The notes beneath the pieces are model-generated. The model worked only from the letters and a program-made list of their open reading frames with translations. It searched no databases and was not told the origin of the DNA. Shown piece after piece: positions 34,126-42,062 of a DNA stretch of 64,000 nucleotides (its first letter is position 1; the number at the start of each line of letters is the position of its first letter). This DNA is from Mitsuokella sp047974105 (GTDB lineage: Bacteria; Bacillota; Negativicutes; Selenomonadales; Selenomonadaceae), in NCBI RefSeq assembly GCF_047974105.1, contig NZ_JBHYRS010000002.1, forward strand, positions 1 to 64,000, in the 5' to 3' direction. The position numbers were made by a program, and so were the translations under genes.

Positions 34126-34952
34126 AACTGCAATATATAACGGATGATAGCCTAGCAGACTTAAAAGGAAATTTCAAACAAAACTTTTTGCTCCATTATC
34201 TGCCCAAAGACGGCGAGTACTTTCAGAAGCGCATTGCAGAAAGAAATTGGCTGCAGGATACATCTGTGGAAATTCAGCCTTTTGTGCAGGATCTGCAAGT
34301 GACTTCGACTGCGATTGATAACTTTAAGGAACGAAAAGAAGCCGAAAAAAAAGATGACATTCACAATGCCATCTGTATTCATAAGGCGATGGTGAGGCTG
34401 CTGCCTTATCTGGCCATGGATGAACACATCTGGGCAGCACTCACGCATACGGTGCTGTTTGATTTTATCACGAGAAAACGCGCGGACATCTGGGCCGAGG
34501 AAAAAACGGAAAAGCAGAAAAAAGATATGTACAATTCGTTCTTCACGTTCACGCATAACGGCAAACGGCGCGGAACTTTCGTCAACTGCATTGCCAGTCT
34601 TTGGTGGGGTGCGCAGATGGTTTATGACAGCAGGCATCGGGAAAATCCTTATTGGCTCGTGCCGGATATCGCGCTTACAGGGTATCCAAGTACCATCATG
34701 CTTTTTTCGTCCAGCCGCATCATGACAAATAAGAATATCAGCCTTGGCTTATTCCGCGTTGTGCATGCTCTTCGTCAGCAGGGAATCAAAATCTCGCGTC
34801 AGGATGTCGTGGCTGGAATCCGCTATCTGAATCTTCTGGGCGGCATGTCCATCATTGACATGAAGACGGAGAAAGAAATCGAAGAACTGATGCAGACATT
34901 TTATGAAGACTGGTTTGTCGAGCAGGAAAAGCACAAGTTCTCGTTGACTTGA
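34122..34952 (+). CDS. DUF6339-like protein, last gene of the GHKL operon
   Basis: 276 residues. The central pattern LPYLAMDEHIWAALTHTVLFDFITR, here shortened to its key parts DEHIWAALTHTVLFDF, then GTFVNCIASLWWGAQMVYDS and SRIMTNKNISLGLFRVV, recalls the DUF6339 family as I remember it. That family occurs beside restriction-modification genes. The protein is all-helical in appearance and contains no nuclease motif that I can see. The gene overlaps its upstream neighbour by four bases and ends 27 bases before a gamma-carbonic-anhydrase gene fragment on the other strand, which marks the edge of the accessory region. Confidence 0.65.
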   Translation: MKLQYITDDSLADLKGNFKQNFLLHYLPKDGEYFQKRIAERNWLQDTSVEIQPFVQDLQVTSTAIDNFKERKEAEKKDDIHNAICIHKAMVRLLPYLAMDEHIWAALTHTVLFDFITRKRADIWAEEKTEKQKKDMYNSFFTFTHNGKRRGTFVNCIASLWWGAQMVYDSRHRENPYWLVPDIALTGYPSTIMLFSSSRIMTNKNISLGLFRVVHALRQQGIKISRQDVVAGIRYLNLLGGMSIIDMKTEKEIEELMQTFYEDWFVEQEKHKFSLT

Positions 34953-34978
34953 GAAAAAGTCAGTTCCTATTTCTGCGG

Positions 34979-35114
34979 TCAAATAATCTTCTCCCCATGA
35001 TAAGTCTCTTCACCCAAATCCGGTGCGACGCCGTACCCGACCAACCAAAGCGTTTTGTATTTGACAGCCTGAGCGTGGATGGTGCCTAGTCCGTCGATGC
35101 CCTTCTGTAATTGG
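34979..35114 (-). pseudogene. Duplicated 3' end of the gamma-carbonic anhydrase-like gene
   Basis: On the minus strand this encodes TIHAQAVKYKTLW and ends HGEKII-stop, matching the last ~45 codons of the intact gene at 35548-36105. The two copies differ at many positions, so this is not a recent tandem copy but a diverged allele. It has no start or upstream part. Together with the intact copy it brackets the HigBA remnant, as if a segment carrying a replacement gene end had been inserted. Confidence 0.85.
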
Positions 35115-35153
35115 TAGATTCCTTACGATTATCTGGAAAAACAAAAATAAATT

Positions 35154-35179
35154 AAGCCGGCTGCTTATGCAGTCGGCTT
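35154..35179 (-). terminator. Terminator downstream of the HigA-like gene
   Basis: AAGCCGGCTGC/GCAGTCGGCTT forms an 11-bp stem with one mismatch around TTAT. On the minus strand it is followed by AATTTATTTTTG. Confidence 0.65.
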
Positions 35180-35206
35180 GAAGTATCATTTCGTTTTTCC
35201 AAGAAG

Positions 35207-35479
35207 TCAAGTGAACTGAATATGAAGCTTTTTTCCCATGCCAGCAGCCAGTCTTCTCAGCGTACGCAAGGATGGATTTGCATTGCCACTCTCGAGTTTA
35301 CTGATATCGGATTGTGCAATACCAGTCCTTTTGGCCAGCTCTTGCTGCGTTAGTCCTGCGTCTTTTCTGGCATCAATCATGGCTTGTATAATTTCAAACT
35401 CAGGCTCCAATGCATCATATTCTTTTTTAAATTCTGGATTCTTCATCTGCGTATTGAGAAAATCATCAAAGTTCGTCAT
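35207..35479 (-). CDS. higA: HigA-like XRE-family antitoxin
   Basis: 90 residues. A helical N-terminus (residues 1-35) precedes a Cro/XRE helix-turn-helix (GLTQQELAKRTGIAQSDISK, then LESGNANPSLRTLRRLAAGM). The order toxin-then-antitoxin with a 14-base overlap is the HigB-HigA arrangement, and the C-terminus KLHIQF is typical of such antitoxins. In intact modules it neutralises an mRNA-cleaving toxin and represses the operon. Here the toxin gene upstream is reduced to its last ~26 codons, so the antitoxin is an orphan and its native promoter is lost. Confidence 0.85.
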   Translation of the reverse strand: MTNFDDFLNTQMKNPEFKKEYDALEPEFEIIQAMIDARKDAGLTQQELAKRTGIAQSDISKLESGNANPSLRTLRRLAAGMGKKLHIQFT

Positions 35480-35546
35480 GCATCTTCACCCTTTCGATAT
35501 AGTCTTGGCGGTATCGTTTTGCCCGTTCAATCTCTCGCCGTGGTGC
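35466..35546 (-). pseudogene. higB: C-terminal remnant of a HigB/RelE-type toxin
   Basis: About 26 codons, APRREIERAKRYRQDYIER and a short tail, match the end of phage-derived Gp49-like HigB toxins (usually xxKTPxREIExAKxRxxDY). The 5' part is missing: the frame runs into the stop and 3' end of the gamma-carbonic anhydrase gene at 35548. The join lies within a few bases of that stop codon. Confidence 0.75.
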
Positions 35547-35547
35547 C

Positions 35548-36105
35548 TCAGATAATCTTCTCCCCATGATAAGTCTCCCCGCCGATCTCCGGTGCGAGCC
35601 CGTACCCGACCGACCAAAGCGTTTTGTATTTGACGGCTTGGGCGTGGATGGCGGCGAGGCGGTCGATGGTCTTTTTGACTTGGCCGGGGATGCCGACGAC
35701 GAGGGAGTTTGGCGGGATGACGGCGTTTTCTTTGACGAGGGCGCCGGCGGCGATGATGGAGCCACTGCCGATGGTGGCTCCTGAGAGAACTGTGGCGTTC
35801 ATGCCGATGAGGACGTTGTCTTCGACGGTGCAGGCGTGGACGATGGCGCCGTGGCCGATGGTTACGAAACGGCCGATGATGCACGGGCCGTTATCTTCGA
35901 CGTGCAGGCAGGCCGTGTCCTGTACATTGGAGTAGGCGCCGATGCGGATAAAGCCGACGTCGCCGCGCACGACGGCCGCGGGCCAGATGCTCGCGTATTT
36001 TGCGACTTCGACGTCGCCGAGTACGACGGCACCGGGGGCGAGGAAGGCTTCGTCATCGATTTTCGGGGTGTGGCCCTGATAGGCCGTGCTGCTTAATGTG
36101 TACAT
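35548..36105 (-). CDS. Gamma-carbonic anhydrase-like hexapeptide-repeat protein (YrdA/PaaY type)
   Basis: 185 residues. Left-handed beta-helix hexapeptide repeats run from about residue 18 to 140 (for example VVLGDVEVAKYASIW, IIGRFVTIGHGAIVHACTVE). Three histidines in CLHVE, IGHG and VHAC occupy the positions of zinc ligands in gamma-carbonic anhydrases. A C-terminal helix (residues ~148-165) follows. Homologues are hexapeptide-repeat trimers that hydrate CO2 or act as CoA thioesterases (PaaY); the substrate is not determined. The 3' end of the gene is duplicated downstream, so this locus has served as an insertion point. Confidence 0.88.
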   Translation of the reverse strand: MYTLSSTAYQGHTPKIDDEAFLAPGAVVLGDVEVAKYASIWPAAVVRGDVGFIRIGAYSNVQDTACLHVEDNGPCIIGRFVTIGHGAIVHACTVEDNVLIGMNATVLSGATIGSGSIIAAGALVKENAVIPPNSLVVGIPGQVKKTIDRLAAIHAQAVKYKTLWSVGYGLAPEIGGETYHGEKII

Positions 36106-36161
36106 AGGGGTTCCTTTCTATTATATAGAAGAAAAATGCGAAATGCATATAAGATGCAAAG

Positions 36162-36189
36162 AAAGACAAGACGCGGGGGTCTTGTCTTT
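36162..36189 (-). terminator. Terminator after the transglycosylase gene
   Basis: AAAGACAAGAC and GTCTTGTCTTT form a perfect 11-bp stem that starts one base past the transglycosylase stop codon on the minus strand. Confidence 0.65.
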
Positions 36190-36190
36190 T

Positions 36191-37042
36191 TTAGTGCGCT
36201 AAGTAAATGGGCTTGATTTTTGCGTCTTCGGCAATGCCCTTGTCGATGTAGCCGCAGTTCACCATGGCGTCGAGAACGACGAACTGGCGTTTTTTGGCCA
36301 TCATGAAGTCGACGTACGGAGAGTAGAGGGACGGGGCGTTCGGGAGTCCTGCTAGCATGGCGGCTTCGGGCAGCTGCAGGTCGCGCGGTTTTTTGCCGAA
36401 GTAGCCTTCGGCGGCCGGTCCGATGCCGTAGTAGCTCGAGCCGTAGTAGATGGTGTTGAGGTACATTTCGAGGATTTCGTCCTTGGAGTAGCACCATTCC
36501 ATGTCGAGGGCCAGCACGAATTCTTCGGTTTTGCGGCCAAAGGACTGTTCGTGGGAGAGAAAGAGGTTTTTGACGAGCTGCTGCGTGATGGTGCTCGCAC
36601 CTTCTTCAATCTCGCCCGACTGCAGGTTGACGAGTGCTGCGCGCAGGATGCCTTCAAAGTCAAAGCCGTGATGGCTGTAAAAACGCTTGTCCTCGACGGC
36701 GACCACGGCCTGCTGCATGGAGTCGGGGATGTCTTCGAGCTTGACGTAATGGGGGTCGTGCTTGTTGACGCGGCTATTGACGGCGCGCTGCAGGAAGAGG
36801 ACGCGCGAAAGGCGCTCGGACATTTTTGGATTTTCGGTTACGTTGTCACCCATTTCGTTGGCGGGGACGCTCTGCGTCGGCCGCGGCAGGAAGCCGCTGG
36901 CGTTTTGCCACGTATGGGCGGAGAAAATCGCGCTGCCTCCCGAGAGGAAAAAAGCGGCGCAAAAGATGATAATCAGTAAAAAAAGAAAGCGGATCAGCCG
37001 TTTCGGCGACCGCCGTCGTCTTCTCGTTGCCAAAAAAAACAC
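36191..37042 (-). CDS. mtgA: Monofunctional peptidoglycan glycosyltransferase (GT51)
   Basis: 283 residues. A basic N-terminus and one membrane anchor (about residues 18-36, FLFLLIIIFCAAFFLSG) are followed by a single GT51 domain. Its motifs are VEDKRFYSHHGFDFEG (catalytic Glu), GASTITQQLVKNLFLS, RKTEEFVLALDMEW and KDEILEMYLNTIYYG. There is no transpeptidase domain, so it polymerises glycan strands from lipid II but cannot cross-link them. It acts on the periplasmic face of the inner membrane. It is probably its own unit, divergent from the arginine genes. Confidence 0.92.
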   Translation of the reverse strand: MFFLATRRRRRSPKRLIRFLFLLIIIFCAAFFLSGGSAIFSAHTWQNASGFLPRPTQSVPANEMGDNVTENPKMSERLSRVLFLQRAVNSRVNKHDPHYVKLEDIPDSMQQAVVAVEDKRFYSHHGFDFEGILRAALVNLQSGEIEEGASTITQQLVKNLFLSHEQSFGRKTEEFVLALDMEWCYSKDEILEMYLNTIYYGSSYYGIGPAAEGYFGKKPRDLQLPEAAMLAGLPNAPSLYSPYVDFMMAKKRQFVVLDAMVNCGYIDKGIAEDAKIKPIYLAH

Positions 37043-37164
37043 TCCTTTGTCTTCCTATTATAACATGAGCCGTGTTTTTCGTCAGCTCAGCAGGGGGCCT
37101 TGGGCGCATTTTTCGGTTTTTGTAAGTTTTTTGTAAAAAACCGTGTAAATTTGTAAATTAGGGG

Positions 37165-37200
37165 TTGCAATATTATACATGGTAGTTGTATAATTATAAC
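37165..37200 (+). promoter_or_regulatory. argC promoter overlapped by two ARG-box-like sites
   Basis: TTGCAA (37165-37170) and TATAAT (37189-37194) with an 18-bp spacer. Two imperfect palindromes, TGCAATATTATACA (37166-37179) and TGTATAATTATAAC (37187-37200), resemble ArgR/AhrC sites (TGAATNNNNATTCA). They are spaced exactly 21 bases apart, the usual ArgR operator spacing, and cover both promoter boxes, consistent with arginine repression. Confidence 0.65.
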
Positions 37201-37243
37201 CATCAATCAAGAGAGAAGTCATTCCCGGAGGAGGAATTCAGAT

Positions 37244-38278
37244 ATGAAAGTCAGTGTCCTAGGTGCAACGGGATATGCGGGAGCGGAGCTTCTGCGCATC
37301 CTTTACAATCATCCAAAGGCTGAGGTCGTGCACATCACGTCGGAGAGCCATACGGGTGAAAATATCACGGAGCTTTATCCGCATCTGCGAGGCCTTTACG
37401 ATATGAAGCTCGAGAGCATGAAGGATATCGAGGCCATTGGCAAGGACAGTGACTTCGTCTTTATCGGTCTGCCGCATGGCCACGCGATGAAGGTGGGCAA
37501 GGCCCTTGAGAAGCTGCCCGTACGCATCATCGACCTCGGCGCCGATTACCGCTTCCGCGATACGTCGGTCTATGAGGCCTGGTACCATGTGCCGCACACG
37601 CATCCGGATGCCAAGAGGGTTTACGGGCTTGCCGAGCTCTACCGCGAGGAAATCCGCGATGCCAAGATCATCGGCAATGCCGGCTGCTTCACGACGGCGA
37701 GCATCCTTGCGCTTGCACCTCTTGCCCGTCAGCATCTCATCGATGTCAATACGATTATCGTCGATGCAAAGTCGGGTGTGTCGGGGGCAGGCCGTTCGCC
37801 GAAACAGGCCAACCACTTCCCGGAGCTCTACGATAATTTCCGTGCTTACAACGTGGCTCATCACCGACATACACCGGAAATCGAGCAGGCCGTCACGGAC
37901 CTTTCGGGCGAAAAGACGGTCATCAACTTCACGCCGCATCTCGTGCCGATGTCGCGCGGCATTCTCGCCACGTGCTATGCGAGCCTCAAGGCTGATGTCA
38001 CGCCGGAACTCGTCGATGCCGCATTCGAGAAGGCTTACAGCAAGGAACATTTCATCCGTCTGCTTGGCCGCGGCGGCTATCCGTCGACGAAGGAAGTCCG
38101 CGGCTCGAATTTCTGTGATATCGCTTGGCACATCGACGAACGCACGCACCGCGTGATTGTGCTCTCGGCCATTGACAACCTCGTCAAGGGCGCTGCCGGT
38201 CAGGCCGTGCAGAACTTCAACATCGCCTGCGGCTTTGATGAAAAGACGGGCCTTGACTTTGTGCCGATGTACCCATAA
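37244..38278 (+). CDS. argC: N-acetyl-gamma-glutamyl-phosphate reductase
   Basis: 344 residues. It reduces N-acetylglutamyl phosphate to the semialdehyde with NADPH, the third step of arginine synthesis. The Rossmann motif VSVLGATGYAGAELLR opens the protein. The catalytic Cys148 lies in GNAGCFTTASILAL, and KSGVSGAGRSPK is a family signature. GGAGGAGG lies 7 bases before the ATG. It is the first of seven arg genes in the order C-J-B-D-F-G-H, transcribed from the ARG-box promoter. Confidence 0.97.
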   Translation: MKVSVLGATGYAGAELLRILYNHPKAEVVHITSESHTGENITELYPHLRGLYDMKLESMKDIEAIGKDSDFVFIGLPHGHAMKVGKALEKLPVRIIDLGADYRFRDTSVYEAWYHVPHTHPDAKRVYGLAELYREEIRDAKIIGNAGCFTTASILALAPLARQHLIDVNTIIVDAKSGVSGAGRSPKQANHFPELYDNFRAYNVAHHRHTPEIEQAVTDLSGEKTVINFTPHLVPMSRGILATCYASLKADVTPELVDAAFEKAYSKEHFIRLLGRGGYPSTKEVRGSNFCDIAWHIDERTHRVIVLSAIDNLVKGAAGQAVQNFNIACGFDEKTGLDFVPMYP

Positions 38279-38343
38279 TGCTCATAAATACACATAAGAA
38301 ATCTCTCATATACAGTTGATAAATGCTAAGGAGGAAATCCACC

Positions 38344-39555
38344 ATGGTCAATGAATTTGCAAATACGGCGGGCGTTACGTTCCCGCAGGGCTTTAAGGCC
38401 GCCGGTGTCAAAGCCGGCATCAAGAAGAGCGGCAACCTCGATGTCGCTGTGATTTACACGGAGAAAGAAGCCGTCGTCGCCGGTACGTTCACGCAGAACG
38501 CGGTCGCCGCAGCTCCTGTCTACGCTTCGAAGGCCGTCGTCGCTACCGGCACGGCACATGCCATTGTCGCCAATGCCGGCTGCGCTAATGCCTGCACGGG
38601 GGAACAGGGCGATAAGGACGCAAAGAAGACGCAGAAAATCGCCGCACAGGCGCTTGGCTGCGACCCTCTCGACGTCATCGTCGCTTCGACGGGCGTCATC
38701 GGCGTCAACCTGCCGATGGATAAGATGGAAAAAGGCGTGAACGAAGCCATCAAGGAGCTGTCAGAGAACGGCAGCAGCAATGCCAGCCACGCCATCATGA
38801 CGACGGATACACATCCGAAGACAGCAGCTCTGGAAATCACGCTCGGCGGCAAGAACGTCCGCTTCGGCGTCATCGCGAAGGGCTCGGGCATGATTCAGCC
38901 GAACATGGCCACGATGCTCTGCTTCATCACGACGGATGCTGCGATTGACGGCAAGCTCGCCCAGAAGGCCCTGTCCGAAGTTGTCAACACGTCCTTCAAT
39001 ATGATTTCGATTGACGGCGATATGAGCACGAACGATATGGTCATCGTCATGGCCAACGGTGCTGCCGGCAACGAGAAGATCACGACGGAAAATGAAGATT
39101 ACGAGACGTTCAAGGCCACGCTCGACAAGCTCTGCAAGGAATTTGCCAAGGAGATTGCCGATGACGGCGAGGGCGCGACGAAGTTCCTGACGATTCATGT
39201 CACGGGCACGAAGACTTTTGCAGATGCCAAGCAGATTGGCATGAGCGTCGCCAAGAGCCCGCTGGTCAAGACGGCGTTCTTCGGTGCTGACCCGAACTGG
39301 GGCCGTGTCATCTGTGCCGTCGGTTATGCCGGCGTGCCGATGGACCCCGAGAAAACCGTAGTCAAGTTCGGTGACATTCCGGTCTATGCACATGGTGTCG
39401 GTGCCGAGCACGATGATGAAGCTCTGGCAGACGTCATGGCCCAGCATGATATCACGATCAGCATTGACATGGGCGAAGGCGGGGAAGAGGCAACGGTCTG
39501 GACCTGCGACTTCTCTTACGAATACGTCAAGATCAACGGGGAGTATCACACCTAA
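38344..39555 (+). CDS. argJ: Glutamate N-acetyltransferase / amino-acid N-acetyltransferase (ArgJ)
   Basis: 403 residues. It transfers the acetyl group from N-acetylornithine to glutamate and, if bifunctional, also uses acetyl-CoA. The self-cleaving ATMLCF motif supplies the N-terminal nucleophile Thr190 of the beta chain; GSGMIQPNM precedes it. AAGGAGG lies 9 bases before the ATG at 38344; an ATG 21 bases earlier lies ahead of that site. The presence of argJ means acetyl groups are recycled, so no argE is needed. 66 bases separate it from argC. Confidence 0.96.
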   Translation: MVNEFANTAGVTFPQGFKAAGVKAGIKKSGNLDVAVIYTEKEAVVAGTFTQNAVAAAPVYASKAVVATGTAHAIVANAGCANACTGEQGDKDAKKTQKIAAQALGCDPLDVIVASTGVIGVNLPMDKMEKGVNEAIKELSENGSSNASHAIMTTDTHPKTAALEITLGGKNVRFGVIAKGSGMIQPNMATMLCFITTDAAIDGKLAQKALSEVVNTSFNMISIDGDMSTNDMVIVMANGAAGNEKITTENEDYETFKATLDKLCKEFAKEIADDGEGATKFLTIHVTGTKTFADAKQIGMSVAKSPLVKTAFFGADPNWGRVICAVGYAGVPMDPEKTVVKFGDIPVYAHGVGAEHDDEALADVMAQHDITISIDMGEGGEEATVWTCDFSYEYVKINGEYHT

Positions 39556-39636
39556 TAGGTACCCGCTGACTTCGAATCAGGGAATATATCGGGAGAATCG
39601 GGATATTCAATACGTTCAGGAAGGATGCTTTATAAT

Positions 39637-40524
39637 ATGACATTTACAGCCAAGGACAAAGCTGCCATCCTTGTCGAGGCTTTGCCGTACATCCAGGAGT
39701 TCTACGGCAAGACCATCGTTATAAAATACGGCGGCAACGCGATGATCAACGAAGACCTCAAGGAAAAAGTCATGCAGGATGTCGCTTTGATGAAATATGT
39801 CGGCATTCGTCCGGTCATTGTGCATGGCGGCGGTCCGGAGATCACGGGCTTTTTGAAGAAAGTCGGCAAGCAGTCGTCTTTTGTCGCCGGACTGCGCGTG
39901 ACGGATGCGGAGACGGTCGAGATCGCCGAAATGGTGCTCGACGGCAAGGTCAATTCGGAAATTGTCAATCTGCTCAACGGACGCGGCGTGCGCGCCGTCG
40001 GGCTGTCGGGCAAGGACGCAGGGCTCATTCAGGCACAGAAGAAGCTCGCGACGGTCTACGAGGGTGACGAGAAGAAAAAAGTCGATATCGGCTATGTCGG
40101 CTCCGTGACGAAAATCAACGAGACGCTGATTGAGGACCTGCTCGACCAGGACTACGTGCCGGTCATCGCGCCAATCGGCGTCGGCGAGCACGGCGAAAGC
40201 TATAATATCAATGCCGACTATGTCGCGGCGGAAATCGCCGGTGCGCTGCACGCCGAGAAGCTCCTGCTGCTGACGGATGTCGAGGGCATCTACAAAGATT
40301 TCAACGACAAGTCGTCGTTCATCTCGACCCTGAACATGCACGAGGCCCGTCAGTACATCAAAGAGGGCATCATCAAGGGCGGCATGATCCCGAAAGTCGA
40401 GGCCTGCCTGACTTCTCTCGAAAAGGGCACGGGCAAGACGCATATCATCGACGGCCGCCTCGACCACTCGATTATCCTCGAGATCTTCACCTCACAGGGT
40501 ATTGGCACACAGGTTGTGCATTGA
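39637..40524 (+). CDS. argB: Acetylglutamate kinase
   Basis: 295 residues. It phosphorylates N-acetylglutamate. IVIKYGGNAM, VIVHGGGPEI and NGRGVRAVGLSGKDAGLI are the ATP- and substrate-binding segments of the amino acid kinase family. The N-terminal helix (residues 1-22) seen in arginine-inhibitable hexameric kinases is present. AGGAAGG lies 12 bases before the ATG at 39637 and touches the alternative ATG at 39625, so the later start is preferred. The stop codon lies within a tandem octanucleotide repeat. Confidence 0.96.
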   Translation: MTFTAKDKAAILVEALPYIQEFYGKTIVIKYGGNAMINEDLKEKVMQDVALMKYVGIRPVIVHGGGPEITGFLKKVGKQSSFVAGLRVTDAETVEIAEMVLDGKVNSEIVNLLNGRGVRAVGLSGKDAGLIQAQKKLATVYEGDEKKKVDIGYVGSVTKINETLIEDLLDQDYVPVIAPIGVGEHGESYNINADYVAAEIAGALHAEKLLLLTDVEGIYKDFNDKSSFISTLNMHEARQYIKEGIIKGGMIPKVEACLTSLEKGTGKTHIIDGRLDHSIILEIFTSQGIGTQVVH

Positions 40525-40578
40525 GGCATTGAGGCATTGAGGCATTGAGGCATTGAGGCATTGAGGCATTAAGGCATA
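40523..40578. repeat. Tandem octanucleotide repeat GAGGCATT (6 perfect copies plus one degenerate)
   Basis: Six perfect units run from 40523 to 40570, followed by AAGGCATA. The argB stop codon overlaps the first unit and argD starts 30 bases after the last. Slippage would change the argB-argD spacing by 8 bases per unit. Confidence 0.95.
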
Positions 40579-40608
40579 CTCAGATAGAACAAGGACGTGA
40601 ATATATAT

Positions 40609-41817
40609 ATGAAGGAAACGGATCAGGAAATATTCCAGAAAGACGCGCAGGATTATCTGCCGGTCTTCAATCGCTACAAGATTGTTCTTGACCATGGCGA
40701 AGGCGCGTATGTCTGGGATAACAACGGCAAGAAGTACCTCGACTTTTTAGGGGGCATTGCCGTCAATGTGCTCGGCCATGACTATAAACCTCTGGTCAAG
40801 GCCATCTCCGACCAGGCTGCCAAGCTCATTCATGTGTCAAATCTCTATTACACGCAGCCGCAGGCCGATGCTGCCGCGAAGCTCGTCAAGCTCAGCGGCC
40901 TCGATAAGGCGTTCTTCGGCAACTCCGGTGCAGAGGCCAATGAAGGTGCCATCAAGATTGCGCGCAAATACGCCCATCAGATCTCACCGGACAAATCCCA
41001 GATCATCACGGCCTGGGACAGCTTCCACGGCCGCACGATCGCGACGCTGACAGCTACGGGCCAGCCGAAGTATCATGAAGGCTTTGGTCCTCTGCCGGAC
41101 GGCTTTGACTACGTGCATTACAATGACATCGAAGAGCTCGAAAGCATGATGAGCGACAAGACGGCTGCAGTCATGCTCGAGACGATTCAGGGCGAGGGCG
41201 GCGTCTACACGCCGGAGAAGGACTACTTGAAGAAAGTCCGCGCGCTCTGCGACAAATACGGTGCTCTGCTGATTTTCGATGAGATTCAGGCCGGCATCGG
41301 CCGCAGCGGCAAATTCTTCGCCTATGAGAAATACGGCGTCAAGCCGGATATCGTCACCCTGGCCAAAGGTCTCGCGGGCGGCGTGCCCATCGGCGCGTTC
41401 ATCGTGACGGATGAAGTGGCCAAGGCATTCCATGCCGGCGACCACGGTACGACTTTTGGCGGCAATCCGTTGGCCTGCGCGGCAGCCAATGTCGTGCTCG
41501 ACACGGTGCCGAAGGAAGAGTTCCTCGCTCATGTCGAGGAAGTCGGCAGTTACTTCAAGCAGCAGCTCCAGGAACTCCAGAAAAAACATCCGTCACTCAT
41601 CACGGATGTCCGCGGCACGGGCCTGATCCTCGGCGCGGAGCTCAGTTCTGCGGAGCACGGCCGCGATATCGTCAACGACTGCCTCGCCGAAGGTGCCATC
41701 ATCAACTGCACGGCCGGCAAGGTCCTGCGCTTTATCCCGCCGCTCATCATCACGAAGCAGCAGGTCGACACGGTCGTCCTGACGCTCGACGATGTACTGA
41801 ACAAGTACGACAAATAA
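40609..41817 (+). CDS. argD: Acetylornithine aminotransferase
   Basis: 402 residues, a class III PLP-dependent aminotransferase. It makes N-acetylornithine from the semialdehyde and glutamate. Recognisable parts are FFGNSGAEANEGAIKIARKY, the Asp of LLIFDEIQAGIGRSG that holds the PLP ring nitrogen, and the Schiff-base Lys in VTLAKGLAGGVPIGAFI. The ATG at 40609 is 12 bases after AAGGAC, whereas a GTG at 40597 directly touches it. A terminator follows, so argF has its own promoter. Confidence 0.96.
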   Translation: MKETDQEIFQKDAQDYLPVFNRYKIVLDHGEGAYVWDNNGKKYLDFLGGIAVNVLGHDYKPLVKAISDQAAKLIHVSNLYYTQPQADAAAKLVKLSGLDKAFFGNSGAEANEGAIKIARKYAHQISPDKSQIITAWDSFHGRTIATLTATGQPKYHEGFGPLPDGFDYVHYNDIEELESMMSDKTAAVMLETIQGEGGVYTPEKDYLKKVRALCDKYGALLIFDEIQAGIGRSGKFFAYEKYGVKPDIVTLAKGLAGGVPIGAFIVTDEVAKAFHAGDHGTTFGGNPLACAAANVVLDTVPKEEFLAHVEEVGSYFKQQLQELQKKHPSLITDVRGTGLILGAELSSAEHGRDIVNDCLAEGAIINCTAGKVLRFIPPLIITKQQVDTVVLTLDDVLNKYDK

Positions 41818-41859
41818 AAAATACTGCTAAACAAGAAAAAACAGCGAAAAGTAAGAATT

Positions 41860-41886
41860 ACGGCGCCATTTCGGGCGCCGTTTTTC
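41860..41886 (+). terminator. Intrinsic terminator after argD
   Basis: ACGGCGCC and GGCGCCGT form a perfect stem around ATTTCG, followed by TTTTC. Confidence 0.85.
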
Positions 41887-41903
41887 TATTATGCAAAAAA
41901 AGT

Positions 41904-41966
41904 TGAATATAAATGCAAAAAAAATGCATACCTACACTTCACAAGCGGACGATTATGCGGTATAAT
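41904..41966 (+). promoter_or_regulatory. argF promoter with upstream ARG box
   Basis: TTCACA (41938-41943) and TATAAT (41961-41966) have a 17-bp spacer. Upstream, TGAATATAAATGCA (41904-41917) matches the ARG-box pattern TGAATNNNNATTCA at nine of ten fixed positions. A weak second half-site (TGCAT) begins 21 bases later. Confidence 0.65.
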
Positions 41967-42062
41967 ATAAACCATAGTTAAGAAAACGATATTTCGCGAC
42001 TATGATTTCACTTTTATTTTTACTTTTATCGTTCCAGTAGTTCCACTATGGGAGGTCATCAA

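Noticed and set aside
35466..35765. A 99-codon minus-strand protein continuing upstream of the HigB remnant
   Set aside because: Upstream of 35546 it reads out of frame through the carbonic anhydrase-like gene (Ser/Pro/Arg-rich shadow). Only the last ~26 codons resemble the toxin.
40523..40578. CRISPR array
   Set aside because: Units are 8 bp, directly adjacent and without spacers. No Cas genes are in the window.
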